Of a stretch of DNA of 64,000 bases, positions 44,568-52,850 are shown in pieces (positions within the stretch are counted from its first letter, which is position 1; the number at the start of each line of letters is the position of its first letter). The position numbers were made by a program, and so were the translations under genes. Below the pieces are notes generated by a model. It was not told where the DNA came from. It worked only from the letters and a program-made list of their open reading frames with translations, and searched no databases. Where the stretch lies: contig NZ_QTYB01000007.1 of assembly GCF_003461955.1 (NCBI RefSeq), forward strand, positions 505 through 64,504, written 5' to 3'. This DNA comes from Ruminococcus sp. AM36-2AA (GTDB lineage Bacteria > Bacillota > Clostridia > Lachnospirales > Lachnospiraceae).

Positions 44568-45838
44568 ACCTGTTTCCTTTCTTCTGTCTCATCCCAGCGT
44601 ACCAGTTCTTTCCATGTCTTCCCGCTGGATGGATACATTTCCCCAAATCCAAGATCCTTTACTGTGATCTCACAGTCTTTCGATGATACGTATTTCAACG
44701 TAAGTGCAAGTCTGGTCGTCCGGTTTGGTCGTTTTGGCAAACCTTTAAGCGCCATTGCCACCCGCTTTCTCTCCGTTTCATCCGGAAGATTTACTACAAA
44801 GACCAGTTCTTCCGTATCATCCAGGATCAGTTCACACTCTGCATTGCATTCATACCAGTTGCTGCCGCCTTCGATCAGCGGATAATACGCAGGAGAACCC
44901 ATCACCCGCATATCCATTCCCACATCCGCAGTAACCAGGGAATCGCTTAAATATCTGTACCCTTTTAATTTTTTGTCTTCAAGTCTGTCCTTACCGGCGA
45001 TGCAGGCTCCTTTTGCAAAGAGATTGTTTCCGTAAAATACTTTGCGTCCCTGATGACACAGAAGCTTTACTGACTGCTGTGCCCACTGCTGGTCGAACCC
45101 TTCTCCTGTGATCTGCACACTGGAAAAAAGTTCTTTTCCAAGAGTTTTTGTTATAAAACGGCAAAACTCCACATCACGGATCTCATCCTCCGTTTCAAGC
45201 GTTGTACTCACCGGTTCTTCGAGATTGACAAGTATAGGTCTGGATGCAGCATTGATCGTCAGCTTACGAAACGCAATTTTATCTCCATCAAACGCATACC
45301 AGGCCACACTTCGGTTCCAGGTTTCTCTTTTCTGGCCCAATGCATAGTAATAAAAACTTTCCCCGTAATCCATAAGCATGTATTTCTCTGCCGGAAAACC
45401 GGCAATTCCACAGGCCTTCTGATAATTACGCACCTGTATGGCATCAAGCTCAGGAGAAGTGATACACATGCACTTTGTGTTTTTTACAATGTCCTGAATT
45501 CCAAGAAATTTCAGCATTCCTTTCAGGAAATGAGCAAGGAGCTCTGCCGGCTCCTTATCCTCTCCCGCCACCTGTATGCTTTCTTCCTTCTGGCAGATAT
45601 CATAAATATTTCCGAGCATGATCCCGCCTTTTTCTCTGGAAAAATACTGTGCTTCCAGGCCCACACAGTAATCGTTCTGCTCTGTACGGTAACAGATACA
45701 GCCCGGAGCCTCATACTGGCTGGTTCCCACTTTCATGGAAAGAGAACGGGCCTCTTCTGCTTTTCTGTCATAATAGCAGATCTGTGTATATTCTTTTCCA
45801 ATATCGATTCCTATCAGCAAATCTCGAATTTCATTCAT
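44564..45838 (-). CDS. Actin/Hsp70-like ATPase-fold protein (DUF5716 family, as I recall it)
   Basis: 424 residues. The N terminus IGIDIGKEYTQICYYD matches the phosphate-1 motif of the actin/Hsp70 superfamily. The middle has CITSPEL and an AFDGDKIAF phosphate-2-like turn. Near residue 245 VQITGEGFDQQW resembles the adenosine motif GGGS, and FAKGACIAG the helix after it. The C-terminal 110 residues form a separate beta-rich domain (DMRVMGSPAYYPLIEGG, ELILDDTEELVFVVNLPDE) where Hsp70 has its substrate domain. It is coupled by 4-nt overlaps to the genes on both sides. ATP binding is inferred from the motifs; the role is unknown. Confidence 0.75.
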   Translation of the reverse strand: MNEIRDLLIGIDIGKEYTQICYYDRKAEEARSLSMKVGTSQYEAPGCICYRTEQNDYCVGLEAQYFSREKGGIMLGNIYDICQKEESIQVAGEDKEPAELLAHFLKGMLKFLGIQDIVKNTKCMCITSPELDAIQVRNYQKACGIAGFPAEKYMLMDYGESFYYYALGQKRETWNRSVAWYAFDGDKIAFRKLTINAASRPILVNLEEPVSTTLETEDEIRDVEFCRFITKTLGKELFSSVQITGEGFDQQWAQQSVKLLCHQGRKVFYGNNLFAKGACIAGKDRLEDKKLKGYRYLSDSLVTADVGMDMRVMGSPAYYPLIEGGSNWYECNAECELILDDTEELVFVVNLPDETERKRVAMALKGLPKRPNRTTRLALTLKYVSSKDCEITVKDLGFGEMYPSSGKTWKELVRWDETEERKQV

Positions 45839-48800
45839 CTTTCCGGTTCCTTCTCTATGACAAACATTTCATTGACGTACTGTTCCTGCCGGAGATACTG
45901 TGAAAGTTTCTCCTTCACTTCCGGATCTTTCTCCAGTTTTCTTGCACAGAGGATCTGATTGATCAGCTGATATTTACTGGAAGCTCTGTCATCCGTCAGA
46001 TTCATGGTCAGCATTTTCTCTTCAGTCCTGTGCACACCGTTTTCATCTTCTGTCTGAAAATAATAGTGCAGAGTCTCACCGTAAAACAGAGTAAACGTCT
46101 TGGTAAAAATTCCCTCATAGACATTACGCAGCGGCTCGCTCTTATATTCCGGCATGGTTCCAAGTCCTGTATCCAACAAATAATACAAAGTAACAGAAGT
46201 CTCAGGCGAAGCATGATATTCTACAAAAGTCTTATCATCCAGCTGATACGGGCGCAGGATCCTCTGATCCAGATCATGGAAAAACTCAAATACCATATCA
46301 TCTTTTACGCAGGAAGCCAGAATTTCTTCCTCCAGAGCAAGTTCTTCCTCATCGGATGCTTTTTCTTCGGAAAGTATTTTCAGAAGTTCCAGGTCACAGA
46401 TTCTGTCTGTTGGCCATTCTTTCCGTTTGCAGATTTTGAGATATTCTCTGAGACACGGAGTCTCCGGCATCCCCTTTACAAACATTCCATAAGCCATCTG
46501 TGTCAGGTAAGCTCCGATCACCTGTTCCTTTCCGGAATGACTGATATAAGATTTCAGGATCTTTTCGCCTTCTTCCCGGTAATCTGCAGTGAACATCAGA
46601 AGCGAAAGTATCCTTTCCTCCAGGCTGTACGTATCCATCTCAAAACCGCAGGCACTTTTCCAGATATCCAGAAGTTCTTCCACAGGACCAAACCGGAATT
46701 TCATCAGATACTGAAGGATCACTTCATCATAAATTCCATTTCTGTATACATGGGAAGAAAGTGCGATCAGCTCTTCATCTTCCGTACAGTCACAGCGAAT
46801 GATCATCCGGCTTGCCAGTTTCAGCAGCTCACATTCCTCTACTCCTTCAAAGCCAAATGCCTCCACAACACTCATTGCCTGTGGGAACAAGCCTCTCTGG
46901 ATGAGGATTTCCAGCAGTATCTTCTTATCGACCATAGCATATTCCCGATAGTCCATCATTTCCAGGCAGGCATCCAGATCTTCTCCCTGTACATGATCCC
47001 TGTAATATTCCAGGATCCGTTTTCGAACAGCATCTCTGTATTCTCCTGTAAACGCAGATGAAAGGACCAGCTTCTGAAAAATCCCCAGATTTGTGCGGCA
47101 AATATCCTGTGTCTGGCAATAATAAAGCAGCACACCTGCTTCATCTGCGCCCTTTTCCAATACTGTCGGTACCATTTCCCTGTCGTCAAAAAGTGGTGTC
47201 ATGTTATAATCCACTGTTGACGCATAGCGTCTCTGTTTTTCGTCCTGAAAGATCACTGCAGCATCTTCTGTATAGATCCTCGGATAGGCGATTCCATGCA
47301 CACAGGGATAAATTTCTTCCTGTTTCATCTGTCTGTGACGAATGATCACGCTGCGTACCTTGGGATCATCTGTATACAGGCGGTACGTAAACATCCTTGA
47401 AGCAATAACCTGTGCTTCCTCCGTATTTGCCGGTTCGCGCATAAATTCCTGATAGACAGCAGCATAATTTTCATTCATTCTTCCTTCTCTCAGCTTGCGC
47501 ATGGCAAAATCTCTCATGCTGTCCCGATAGCTTTCGTAAGTCTGCGGATCCTGCTCTTTCCGGGCGATGATGCAGGCATAAAGATACGCTCTCTTGGAAT
47601 CTCCGAGATTATTGTTATTATAAGTAAAATACATAAGCAGCGGCTTCGGAAGTACTCTTCTGTAAGAAGTGTCCAGTGTCTCTACATAATATTCATAAAG
47701 ACGTGTGATCCGGATTCCCTGGTCTACTGCCGCGGAAAACCAGCGGAAATATTCTGCTTTTCGTGGATTTCCCTTCATGATATATTTACAGATCGCTTCT
47801 ACTGTGTCATCCGACGGAAAAGCCTCACACCCCAGTACCATAGCCCGGTACAGGCTTTCATTAAATGATTTCTCATAACCGGAAAGATAAGCAAGCCGCA
47901 TCACAAGTTCCTCTGTAAGCATGTTCTCTTTTCCGGCAAAAAGAAATACCTGCGCCCAGAAACGATTCATCCGGTGAAGCAATGACATATCCCGGCAGAT
48001 GCTGTTCCATGCTTCCAGATACAGAAACGGGCTGGTACATCCTCTTTCAAAAAGCTCTTCCATCAAAAAGATCTTTCTGGATGGGGAAAGAGTCTGATCC
48101 ATCTCAAATACCAGTTTCAGAAGAATGTAACTGTCCTCTTTCTGCATCTGAAAATTCTGAATCTTACGAAGCGCCTGTTCCTCATCTCTGTACAGTCCTG
48201 TCAGGGTACACAGATACAGATAAAGCCCTGCCTGTTCCAGTTCATTATGACTAAAAGATTTATTCTGATAACGTACCAGAATGTCTTCTGCTTTCTGGTC
48301 TTCTCCTTCCAGATGGAAAATATACGCTTCCAGAAGCTGATATTCCGGATATTTCAGTCCGCTCTCTCCCATTTTATCCAGTTTTTCATGTGCTTCGGCT
48401 GCCCATGTCTGAAAGCCGGTTTTCCCGCATGCAAAAGTCAGATACTCCCTGAGCATGGATACGCGGTACTGTTTCTCCAAAAGGTCAAGATTGACAGAGC
48501 TCCCGTTTCCCCTGGACGCCAACACATGATACACCAGTTTCTGATAAGGAGTCCGTACAATGATCTCACCATACTGGTTACCTTTTCCCAGTTTTTCCTT
48601 ATGGATCACATATTCCACTTCACAGGTACTTCCAATAAAATCTTCTTCCGTCACAACATGTTTCCCTGTTTCCAGGAAGTCCCCATTCACTTCAATATCT
48701 GCACGCAGATGGCCCCAGCCGCTTCTGTGAATATAAAAAGACTCCTGTATGGATTCACTGACCTCATAGAAATTCGCCTCTTCTCTGTTCAGATCCAGTG

Positions 48801-49374
48801 TCACCTTATCTTTGGCACCGGCTGTGATCAGAAATTCCTCCAGATGCTGGTATGTTACCGGCTGCTGAGACATTCCTTCATAAAGAGAACGGAGCTTCTC
48901 ACTCTGTTCTTTCAGGATCAGGGAAAAATGGCGTTCCGTAAAAAGCCTGTATGCTTCATGGAAATCCTCCTTTGCGATCCGGATAAATTCTTCCATGGAA
49001 GTCACTTTTCTGCCTGAACTCTTCACTTCTTCTGTCTGCACTGTTACCTTAAAAGGCAGCCTGTATTCTCCGATGCTGGTAGTAAAACACAACCATCCCG
49101 CAAAACTTTCCCCGGGTTTCATTCCTTCTGCATCCACGCCATAAGGCATACGTACTGTCGTACCTGAAAAGCGGTCAAATCCAGGCACCAGTCTCCGATC
49201 AGAGGATGTTACAAATCCACTAATCCTGCGATTGTCATCTGTGCCAAAATAAAGTTCGTCTTTCGTCGTTTCTCCTGCTTTCAGAGTGACGGAAATCTCC
49301 TCCTGGGAAAACAGAAGTTCCGGCTGTTCATAAATAAATTTTCCGTTAAGAAGCTGTTCTATCCTCTTTTTCAA
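45835..49374 (-). CDS. Giant two-beta-domain plus helical-repeat protein (DUF5717 family, as I recall it)
   Basis: 1179 residues without signal peptide or membrane helix. Residues about 15-110 and 185-285 look like two beta-sandwich domains (FSGTTVRMPYGVDAEGM, WGHLRADIEVNGDF). From about 300 to 1020 come helical repeats resembling a TPR/solenoid, and a last beta-containing domain ends with YLRQEQYVNEMFVIEKE. The start is TTG, with GAGGAG 9 nt upstream and a clear promoter. It is the first gene of the three-gene operon and is probably the scaffold on which the ATPase-fold and TPR proteins act. No enzyme motif is seen. Confidence 0.75.
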   Translation of the reverse strand: MKKRIEQLLNGKFIYEQPELLFSQEEISVTLKAGETTKDELYFGTDDNRRISGFVTSSDRRLVPGFDRFSGTTVRMPYGVDAEGMKPGESFAGWLCFTTSIGEYRLPFKVTVQTEEVKSSGRKVTSMEEFIRIAKEDFHEAYRLFTERHFSLILKEQSEKLRSLYEGMSQQPVTYQHLEEFLITAGAKDKVTLDLNREEANFYEVSESIQESFYIHRSGWGHLRADIEVNGDFLETGKHVVTEEDFIGSTCEVEYVIHKEKLGKGNQYGEIIVRTPYQKLVYHVLASRGNGSSVNLDLLEKQYRVSMLREYLTFACGKTGFQTWAAEAHEKLDKMGESGLKYPEYQLLEAYIFHLEGEDQKAEDILVRYQNKSFSHNELEQAGLYLYLCTLTGLYRDEEQALRKIQNFQMQKEDSYILLKLVFEMDQTLSPSRKIFLMEELFERGCTSPFLYLEAWNSICRDMSLLHRMNRFWAQVFLFAGKENMLTEELVMRLAYLSGYEKSFNESLYRAMVLGCEAFPSDDTVEAICKYIMKGNPRKAEYFRWFSAAVDQGIRITRLYEYYVETLDTSYRRVLPKPLLMYFTYNNNNLGDSKRAYLYACIIARKEQDPQTYESYRDSMRDFAMRKLREGRMNENYAAVYQEFMREPANTEEAQVIASRMFTYRLYTDDPKVRSVIIRHRQMKQEEIYPCVHGIAYPRIYTEDAAVIFQDEKQRRYASTVDYNMTPLFDDREMVPTVLEKGADEAGVLLYYCQTQDICRTNLGIFQKLVLSSAFTGEYRDAVRKRILEYYRDHVQGEDLDACLEMMDYREYAMVDKKILLEILIQRGLFPQAMSVVEAFGFEGVEECELLKLASRMIIRCDCTEDEELIALSSHVYRNGIYDEVILQYLMKFRFGPVEELLDIWKSACGFEMDTYSLEERILSLLMFTADYREEGEKILKSYISHSGKEQVIGAYLTQMAYGMFVKGMPETPCLREYLKICKRKEWPTDRICDLELLKILSEEKASDEEELALEEEILASCVKDDMVFEFFHDLDQRILRPYQLDDKTFVEYHASPETSVTLYYLLDTGLGTMPEYKSEPLRNVYEGIFTKTFTLFYGETLHYYFQTEDENGVHRTEEKMLTMNLTDDRASSKYQLINQILCARKLEKDPEVKEKLSQYLRQEQYVNEMFVIEKEPER

Positions 49375-49425
49375 AATATATACTCCTCGTCAATGTACGT
49401 TGATTATTAACACTCATATCTTATG

Positions 49426-49454
49426 ATTATACACCAGATCAGAAACTGGCGCAA
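49426..49454 (-). promoter_or_regulatory. Sigma-A promoter of the DUF5717-DUF5716-TPR operon
   Basis: On the minus strand TTGCGC (49454-49449) and a perfect TATAAT (49431-49426) are separated by 17 bp. Transcription would start about 45 nt before the TTG start codon. No terminator separates the three genes. Confidence 0.7.
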
Positions 49455-49546
49455 CAGGATGACACCCCTGTAAATATTCTGTTGGAAAAGCACGAAAAGC
49501 ACGTCCATTTCATAAACTGTATGGAAATCCCCTTTGAGGTGAATCT

Positions 49547-50176
49547 TTGAAAACATTTTTGAAACCGCTGTCTGCTGCGGAAGAAAAATTTTATCTTCTG
49601 CAGTTCCAAAGGGGCGATCCGGAGGCAAAAAACATTCTCATCGAACGTAATCTCCGTCTTGTGGCCCATATCGCAAAAAAATACCAGGGTTGCGACGAAG
49701 ATCCCGATGATCTGATATCCATCGGCACCATCGGCCTGATCAAAGCAATCTCTACTTTTGATCCCTGCCGTACTTCCAAGTTGTCCACCTATGCGGCACG
49801 CTGCATTGACAACGAACTTCTCATGATGCTCCGCGCCCGAAAAAAACGATCCAGGGAAGTTTCCCTTTATGAGCCTATCGGAACAGACCGGGAAGGTAAT
49901 GAGATCAGCCTTCTTGATATCATTGAAAGTCCACCCGTAGATGTTGTGGAAGACTGTTTCCAGAAAGACAGTATTTCCCATCTTCTCAGTCATATCCCTC
50001 AGATCCTTACCCAAAAAGAATATGAAGTGATCTGCTGCCGCTACGGTCTGAACGGTCAGGATCCTCTGACACAGCGTGAAATTGCCAGAAATCTTTCCAT
50101 CAGCCGTTCCTATGTATCCCGCATTGAAAAAAATGCGCTCCGTAAACTCCGAACACTTTTTCCCGAAAAACAGTAA
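49547..50176 (+). CDS. sigK: Sporulation sigma factor sigma-K
   Basis: The late mother-cell sigma factor. Region 2 ([51 protein letters not shown]) and region 4 (TQREIARNLSISRSYVSRIEKNALRKL) match sigma-K closely, including VSLYEPIGTDREGNEISLLDI. It is 209 residues, starts at TTG after a GAGGTG site, and lacks the roughly 20-residue pro-sequence of the Bacillus protein. A stop precedes it in frame. The gene is uninterrupted by any skin-like element. Confidence 0.9.
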   Translation: MKTFLKPLSAAEEKFYLLQFQRGDPEAKNILIERNLRLVAHIAKKYQGCDEDPDDLISIGTIGLIKAISTFDPCRTSKLSTYAARCIDNELLMMLRARKKRSREVSLYEPIGTDREGNEISLLDIIESPPVDVVEDCFQKDSISHLLSHIPQILTQKEYEVICCRYGLNGQDPLTQREIARNLSISRSYVSRIEKNALRKLRTLFPEKQ

Positions 50177-50206
50177 GGGGAGAACGTTCTTTTCGTTCTC
50201 CCCTTA
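50174..50206 (+). terminator. Hairpin between convergent sigK and U32 genes
   Basis: TAAGGGGAGAACG pairs perfectly with CGTTCTCCCCTTA around a 7-nt loop, overlapping the sigK stop. The stem can end transcription from both sides; the U tracts are weak. Confidence 0.75.
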
Positions 50207-50216
50207 AATATCTGTT

Positions 50217-51440
50217 TTACTCACCTCTTCGAAGAATATCAAATACCTCCGGTGTCTCGTTCAGTTTCACATAAATTCTCTGTTGTGCATGTGGTGCACT
50301 TTCCATGGATTCTCCTTCTTCGTTATAAATGGCTTCCACTGTAACCGGGATATTTCTTCCATCCGGTTTCATGATCTCAATGGTTTCCCCCACAGAGAAT
50401 TTATTTCTCTGTGTCAGTCTTGCCAGACCTCTCTCATCGATCTCTTCCGCAAATCCAAGATAAGTATATTCTCTTACATAGGTATTACTGTCATAGATCT
50501 GTGTGTTCTCATCCGGTTTTCCATAGAAAAATCCGGTCGTAAACTGACGGTAGGTACAGTTTGAGATCTGTTCCTGATACCATGGCATATTGGCATGATA
50601 CTTTTCCGGACTTTCCATACAGTCATCAATGGCCTTACGGTAAGTTCTGGCTACCGTTGCCACATAAAGAGCTGTTTTCATGCGGCCTTCGATCTTCAGG
50701 CTGTCAATACCGCTGGTAAGGATATCTTCCATATGTTCTACCATGCAGAGATCCTTGGAATTGAAAATAAAAGTCCCTCTCTCATTTTCAAATACCGGCA
50801 TATATTCTCCCGGGCGTTTCTCCTCCACAACGGAATATTTCCATCTGCACGGATGCGTACAGGCTCCCTGATTGGCGTCCCTGCCTGCCATAAAGTTACT
50901 CAGAAGGCATCTTCCGGAGTAGGAAATACACATAGCTCCATGGATAAACGTCTCAATCTCCATGTCATCCGGAATATGTGCCCGAATTTCCCGGATTTCC
51001 TCCAGAGAAAGTTCTCTTGCACTTACCACACGTTTTGCTCCCAGATTATACCAGAAACGGTATGTCTCATAATTGGTATTGTTCGCCTGTGTACTGATGT
51101 GGCGCTCAATCTCCGGACAGATTTCCTTTGCATACATAAAGATTCCCGGATCTGCGATAATCAGTGCGTCAGGACAGATTTCCTTCAGTTCCTGAAGATA
51201 TTCTCTTACGCCTTCAAGATCCCGGTTATGGGCCAGGATATTTACTGTCACATAAACTTTTACACCATGGGCATGGGCAAAAGCAATGCCCTCGCGCATG
51301 TCCTCTTTTGAAAAATTCTTAGCCTTTGCACGAAGTCCAAAGGCTTCTCCGCCGATATAAACGGCATCTGCACCATATATGACGGCAACCTTTAAAACCT
51401 CAAGGCTGCTCGCCGGAACTAAAAGTTCTGGTCGTTTCAT
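50217..51440 (-). CDS. trhP: U32-family tRNA uridine-34 hydroxylase (TrhP/YrrO-like)
   Basis: Annotated as peptidase U32 in many genomes; the family is now known for prephenate-dependent hydroxylation of wobble uridine to ho5U. The signature ETFIHGAMCISYSGRC, the N-terminal LLVPASSLEVLKVAVIYGADAVYIGG and the CTHPCRWKY cysteine pair, which belong to the Fe-S site, are present; 407 residues is normal for the long YrrO-like type. Its start lies 41 nt inside the TrmR-like gene, so the two are cotranscribed. TrmR methylates ho5U to mo5U, which supports the assignment. Confidence 0.88.
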   Translation of the reverse strand: MKRPELLVPASSLEVLKVAVIYGADAVYIGGEAFGLRAKAKNFSKEDMREGIAFAHAHGVKVYVTVNILAHNRDLEGVREYLQELKEICPDALIIADPGIFMYAKEICPEIERHISTQANNTNYETYRFWYNLGAKRVVSARELSLEEIREIRAHIPDDMEIETFIHGAMCISYSGRCLLSNFMAGRDANQGACTHPCRWKYSVVEEKRPGEYMPVFENERGTFIFNSKDLCMVEHMEDILTSGIDSLKIEGRMKTALYVATVARTYRKAIDDCMESPEKYHANMPWYQEQISNCTYRQFTTGFFYGKPDENTQIYDSNTYVREYTYLGFAEEIDERGLARLTQRNKFSVGETIEIMKPDGRNIPVTVEAIYNEEGESMESAPHAQQRIYVKLNETPEVFDILRRGE

Positions 51441-52092
51441 AAGCCTGTTCTCCTGTTTTTACACTTACAGCCGCCCCGTCTCCAAATGGCAGTACCGATG
51501 TACGAAGCACCGGGCTGTGGGTCAGCTGCCAGAGGTATTCTCTCATTCTTTTATAAATTGTCCGGTTTCTCCGTTCCACAAGATAATGAGATTCGATAAT
51601 GTCTCCCTCCTGCAGCACGTTGTCTGATACCAGTACACTTCCCTCTTTCATCAGACGCAGCACATCCGGAAGCCAGTGGATATACTGTCCCTTGGCCGCG
51701 TCCATGAAGATCATGTCAAATGTTCCGGTAAGGGTTTTCAGGATCTCACCGGCATCTCCCTCCAGAAGTGTGATCTGGGATTCCCTTCCTGCACGCCTGA
51801 AATTATCCTTTGCCACAGGAATCCTTTTTTCGTAATTTTCTATGGTAACGATCTTAAGATCTTTCGGGCCGTATTCACACATAAGAAGTGTGGAGAAGCC
51901 TACGGCAGTCCCCACCTCCAGAATTCGCTTCGGCTGTTTTACTGCCAGAAGCATCCTCATAAAACTCTGCATATCCCTTCGGATGATCGGCACCCGGTCC
52001 GCAAGTGCCCTTGATTCCAACTCCTGCAGAAACGGAGTATTCCCCATATCAAGAGAATTGATATAGGTCTTCATGCGTTCTTCTACGATCAC
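51400..52092 (-). CDS. trmR: O-methyltransferase, tRNA 5-hydroxyuridine methyltransferase (TrmR/YrrM-like)
   Basis: A SAM-dependent class I methyltransferase of the COMT-like YrrM family: SAM loop ILEVGTAVGFSTLLM, acidic end of strand 2 TIENYEKR, and the metal site FMDAAKGQY...VSDNVLQEG. Its 230 residues are normal. The gene order mltG-like, trmR, U32 equals yrrL-yrrM-(yrrN)-yrrO of Bacillus. The start overlaps the preceding stop by 4 nt (ATGA). Confidence 0.88.
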   Translation of the reverse strand: MIVEERMKTYINSLDMGNTPFLQELESRALADRVPIIRRDMQSFMRMLLAVKQPKRILEVGTAVGFSTLLMCEYGPKDLKIVTIENYEKRIPVAKDNFRRAGRESQITLLEGDAGEILKTLTGTFDMIFMDAAKGQYIHWLPDVLRLMKEGSVLVSDNVLQEGDIIESHYLVERRNRTIYKRMREYLWQLTHSPVLRTSVLPFGDGAAVSVKTGEQAYETTRTFSSGEQP

Positions 52093-52493
52093 TGGCTGTT
52101 CGATCCTTCCTCACTCTCTTCTCCGGACAGTACCGCTATGATCCTGGTCGGTGTATAAGCTGTACTGAGAAGGTATGTACCGGCCTTGATCTGACCGTGG
52201 TACGCGGACATTCTCTCCTGCACTACAAAAGCAGCTGCATCCTTGATAAGCCCTTTCTGCTCCAGAGTCTTACCTACCTTATATGCAGACGCACCTTCTT
52301 TTATGACTACAGTTACCTGCTGTCCTTCTCCCGGACTCATGGCCTGCTGATTAAATACATCATATCCAAACTGATATGCGGATTTTCCAACCCAGATCAG
52401 AAATACAAGGATACAGATATACAGAGCGATCTTAAATGCCCCTCCAGCCAGAAAAACCCCGGCTCTGCCTGCCTTGTCTCTTGTGTCTGCCAT
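52089..52493 (-). CDS. Short MltG-like (YceG) membrane protein without the lytic domain
   Basis: 134 residues: a basic cytoplasmic start, one transmembrane helix at about 20-42, then a module (VVIKEGASAYKVGKTLEQKGLIKDAAAF...GQIKAGTYLLS) that matches the LysM-like subdomain at the start of MltG. The catalytic glutamate region of MltG, about 200 residues, is absent. The position is exactly that of yrrL/mltG in the Bacillus order. The next gene starts inside its stop codon, so this is not a recent truncation. It may bind nascent glycan without cutting it (inference). Confidence 0.75.
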   Translation of the reverse strand: MADTRDKAGRAGVFLAGGAFKIALYICILVFLIWVGKSAYQFGYDVFNQQAMSPGEGQQVTVVIKEGASAYKVGKTLEQKGLIKDAAAFVVQERMSAYHGQIKAGTYLLSTAYTPTRIIAVLSGEESEEGSNSQ

Positions 52494-52507
52494 AGTCTTT
52501 CTTCCTC

Positions 52508-52846
52508 CTATAAGTCAGGAATCTGTATGTCTATCCCGGCTACCAGCGTTCTGCAGATTCTCTGCATCAGTCTGCACAGTGCAAGCTCGGCGTCAAGATA
52601 GGCATTTACTTTCAGGTTCTGTCTCAGACTTGCAGACTCCCGGTTGAGCTGTTCCGCTACCTGGAACAGCTCATCCTTATCAGCCTGGTTCTGAAGTCTG
52701 AAATTATCTCCCCGGAATCTCATCACCCTGGCCTTCAGCTCAGGTTCCTTATCAAGCTCCGCCGCCTGTTTCTGATATTCCTGGTATTCGTCGCTTCTGT
52801 GCACAGCATCGAGAAGTTTCTCAATGTCTATGCTGATCTCATCCAT
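52508..52846 (-). CDS. YlbF/YmcA-family protein
   Basis: A 112-residue all-helical protein of the YlbF/YmcA (Com_YlbF) family: IEKLLDAVHRSDEYQEYQ at the N terminus, the middle helix LKARVMRFR and a C-terminal helix. In Bacillus, YlbF with YmcA and YaaT tunes RNase Y processing. Here the gene is directly downstream of RNase J (4 nt), so an RNA-decay connection is plausible. Confidence 0.75.
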   Translation of the reverse strand: MDEISIDIEKLLDAVHRSDEYQEYQKQAAELDKEPELKARVMRFRGDNFRLQNQADKDELFQVAEQLNRESASLRQNLKVNAYLDAELALCRLMQRICRTLVAGIDIQIPDL

Positions 52847-52850
52847 GTTC

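Noticed and set aside
44564..45838. Ordinary DnaK/Hsp70 or ROK kinase
   Set aside because: The actin-like core is there, but the peptide-binding domain of Hsp70 and the zinc motif of ROK kinases are not; the C-terminal domain is unlike either.
49547..50176. sigK interrupted by a skin-like element
   Set aside because: Regions 2 through 4 are continuous in one frame.
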